Assembly: GCA_024404435.1 (NCBI GenBank)
Contig: JAKSPW010000106.1
Span: 1-5,489, forward strand
Length of the DNA: 5,489 nucleotides
Source: Clostridia bacterium
GTDB taxonomy: Bacteria; Bacillota; Clostridia; Oscillospirales; CAG-272
Direction of reading: 5' to 3'
The notes under the pieces were generated by a model, which saw only the letters and a program-made list of their open reading frames with translations, ran no database searches and had not been told where the DNA came from. This document shows positions 3,911-5,489 of the stretch, piece by piece; position 1 is the first letter of the stretch; every line of letters begins with the position of its first letter. Both the position numbers and the translations under genes were made by a program.

Positions 3911-5489
3911 GTGAAAAAAATTACAAGAATCATTTCGGCACTTCTCGTACCCGTTATGATCCTCGCCGCATCCGTGATCACCGTGTCGGCAAAGGATCTG
4001 TATAACGACGTCAAAAGCACCCGCTGGAGTGCCGCCAACATCGCATACGTAACGGAGAAAGGCTACATGACCGGTGTCGGCGGAGGCAACTTCGCGCCGG
4101 CAAAATCCGTCACGCGCGGCATGGTCGTCACCGTTCTGTACCGTCTGAACGGATCGCACAAGGTCAGGACGAAGAGCACCTTCAAGGACGTGCCGCGTGA
4201 CTCGTGGTTCACGGAAGCAGTCGACTGGGCAAGCTTCCACGGTGTCGTAAACGGCACGAGCGAGACGACGTTCTCTCCGAACGCGGACATCTCGAGAGAG
4301 GCTCTCGCCACGATGATCTACCGCTACGCCGTCACGACGGGCGTGAAGGAATACGAACCCGGAAACTCCGACGCCGCAAAACGCTTCAATGACTGGGGCA
4401 AAGTATCCTCGTGGGCAAAGACCGCGATGGAATGGGCGATCTCGGTGGGACTCATCAACGGCATGACGGAAACTACCGTCGAGCCGAAGAAGACTTCGAC
4501 CAGAGAGCAGTTCGCGGCTATCCTGCAGAGATACACGGAGAGCAAGTTCGACTATATCTTTGAGGACCTCATGAACGAGATGGCGGACGAAGCCGAAGCG
4601 CAGGCAAACGATCTCCTCGAGAGAAAGGCGGCCTCTCCCGACGGCGTCAGCCTTGACAACTGGGGTGAGGGAATGCTCATTCTCGGACTCTTTGAGGCAG
4701 GCAGGCTCGATGCAGTCAAAAAATACGTCGACGCATATATCGATTTCGGAGACGTTCCGATGCCCACGGACAGCGGAATACTCGGATACATCGTCTGCTG
4801 CATGTATGAGATCTACGGCGAAGAAAAGTATGCGGACCTCGCGGGACAGTTCCTCGCAGGATACGACGACTGGCCGACGGACAAGCTCGGTCAGATCAAA
4901 TACGACAGCGACAGATCTCCCGAAGCGCAGGACGTCTACGTCGACGGAACGGGATTCGCAACGCTGTTCCTCGCCAAGTACGCCGCCGTCTTCAACGACG
5001 CAAAGGTGCGCGATACTGCCATCCTTCAGGTCGAAAACTATCTGAAATACGGCATCTGGCAGCAGTTCGGACTCGTGGCTCACGGATATTCCAACGCCTC
5101 CAAGCTCGAGGGTGAGTTCGGATGGGGACGCGGAACAGGCTGGCTGATGCTCGCCATCGCAAGCGTGCTCAGCTTCGACAATCCCGACAGTGCCCTCGTC
5201 GAAAAGTGCGCCGACCTTGTGAACAAGACCATGTCGTTCGTGCTCGACACGGATAACTTCTCGTGGAGTCTCAACGTCAAATCCGGCCCGTCCGACACGT
5301 CGGCTACCGGTACGATCATGTGGGGCGTGCTCAAGTCAAAAGAAGACGAAGACAGATTCCCGGACGTATCCCTCGAAAGGATCAAGTCCGTTGCCATGAG
5401 CTGCCTGCCCGACATTAAGGACGGCGTCGTTTACGGCTCCTCCGGCGGCGCGGGCGGATGGTACGTCTACAGTCCTGCATACGGAAACC
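3911..5489 (+). CDS. Secreted SLH-domain protein with GH88/GH105-like unsaturated uronyl hydrolase domain (3' end beyond window)
   Basis: The frame is open from GTG 3911 through the window end, 526 residues. A signal peptide (1-27) ends in VSA before KD. Three S-layer homology repeats follow at about 28-80, 90-142 and 158-208, each ending in the typical T/S-R motif (TRGM 68, SREA 128, TREQ 197). SLH triplets attach proteins non-covalently to secondary cell-wall polymer. After a helical linker (about 209-235), residues 236-526 resemble the (alpha/alpha)6 barrel of GH88/GH105 enzymes, which remove unsaturated uronic acid from the ends of lyase products of pectin or glycosaminoglycan. Supporting motifs are D287 (MPTDSGILGY), D345 (VDGTGFATLFLAKYA, the likely counterpart of the catalytic Asp of YteR), H391 (VAHGYS), WGRGTGW (405-411) and SATGTIMWGVLKS (464-476). 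Few residues are probably missing at the C-terminus. The exact substrate is unknown. A different six-hairpin glycosidase family is the main alternative. Confidence 0.88.
   Translation, partial: MKKITRIISALLVPVMILAASVITVSAKDLYNDVKSTRWSAANIAYVTEKGYMTGVGGGNFAPAKSVTRGMVVTVLYRLNGSHKVRTKSTFKDVPRDSWFTEAVDWASFHGVVNGTSETTFSPNADISREALATMIYRYAVTTGVKEYEPGNSDAAKRFNDWGKVSSWAKTAMEWAISVGLINGMTETTVEPKKTSTREQFAAILQRYTESKFDYIFEDLMNEMADEAEAQANDLLERKAASPDGVSLDNWGEGMLILGLFEAGRLDAVKKYVDAYIDFGDVPMPTDSGILGYIVCCMYEIYGEEKYADLAGQFLAGYDDWPTDKLGQIKYDSDRSPEAQDVYVDGTGFATLFLAKYAAVFNDAKVRDTAILQVENYLKYGIWQQFGLVAHGYSNASKLEGEFGWGRGTGWLMLAIASVLSFDNPDSALVEKCADLVNKTMSFVLDTDNFSWSLNVKSGPSDTSATGTIMWGVLKSKEDEDRFPDVSLERIKSVAMSCLPDIKDGVVYGSSGGAGGWYVYSPAYGN

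Noticed and set aside
3338..5083. A 581-codon open frame on the minus strand opposite the YgjV-family and SLH genes
   Set aside because: It runs across two well-supported genes and their spacer, and its D/R/V/H-rich composition is the expected complement of C-ending codons. No domain was recognised.

Overview
The window looks like a chromosomal segment from a Gram-positive anaerobe of the Clostridia. The evidence is a complete membrane-anchored RNase Y gene, strong AGGAGG-type ribosome binding sites, near-consensus sigma-A promoters, AT-rich gaps between genes that favour C/G-ending codons, and a secreted protein with three S-layer homology (SLH) domains. The genus cannot be read from the sequence. 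All supported genes lie on the + strand.

Layout: (1) 1-71 is probably the last codons of an upstream membrane-protein gene. (2) 72-568 has no convincing gene. Its first part is a stacked-hairpin repeat in which CATCAC/GTGATG motifs separate short stems, ending in a perfect 20-bp palindrome at 289-308. A 14-bp palindrome lies at 424-437. (3) 569-597 is a promoter with perfect -35 and -10 hexamers 17 bp apart. It drives a leader of about 118 nt that can form mutually exclusive hairpins, followed by rny (722-2266). (4) 2267-2504 is a long spacer with a 13-bp perfect hairpin, a weaker terminator-like hairpin and five copies of a TACAC-type motif. (5) 2505-3236 encodes a 243-residue soluble protein with a PD-(D/E)XK nuclease-like signature, closed by a strong intrinsic terminator. 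(6) A clear promoter (3264-3292) starts a second unit: a YgjV-family membrane protein (3320-3871), then 39 bp later a GTG-started secreted protein (3911 to beyond the window end). That protein has a signal peptide, three SLH repeats and a GH88/GH105-like (alpha/alpha)6 catalytic domain.

The genes do not form one obvious pathway. RNase Y is the membrane-bound endoribonuclease that starts mRNA decay in many Firmicutes. The nuclease-like protein is of unknown role. The last gene probably displays an unsaturated-uronide hydrolase on the cell surface for breakdown of pectin- or glycosaminoglycan-type polysaccharide. The YgjV-family protein next to it has no known role. The points most worth a second look are the surface-anchored GH105-like enzyme, the switch-like rny leader, the orphan PD-(D/E)XK protein and the stacked-hairpin repeat.
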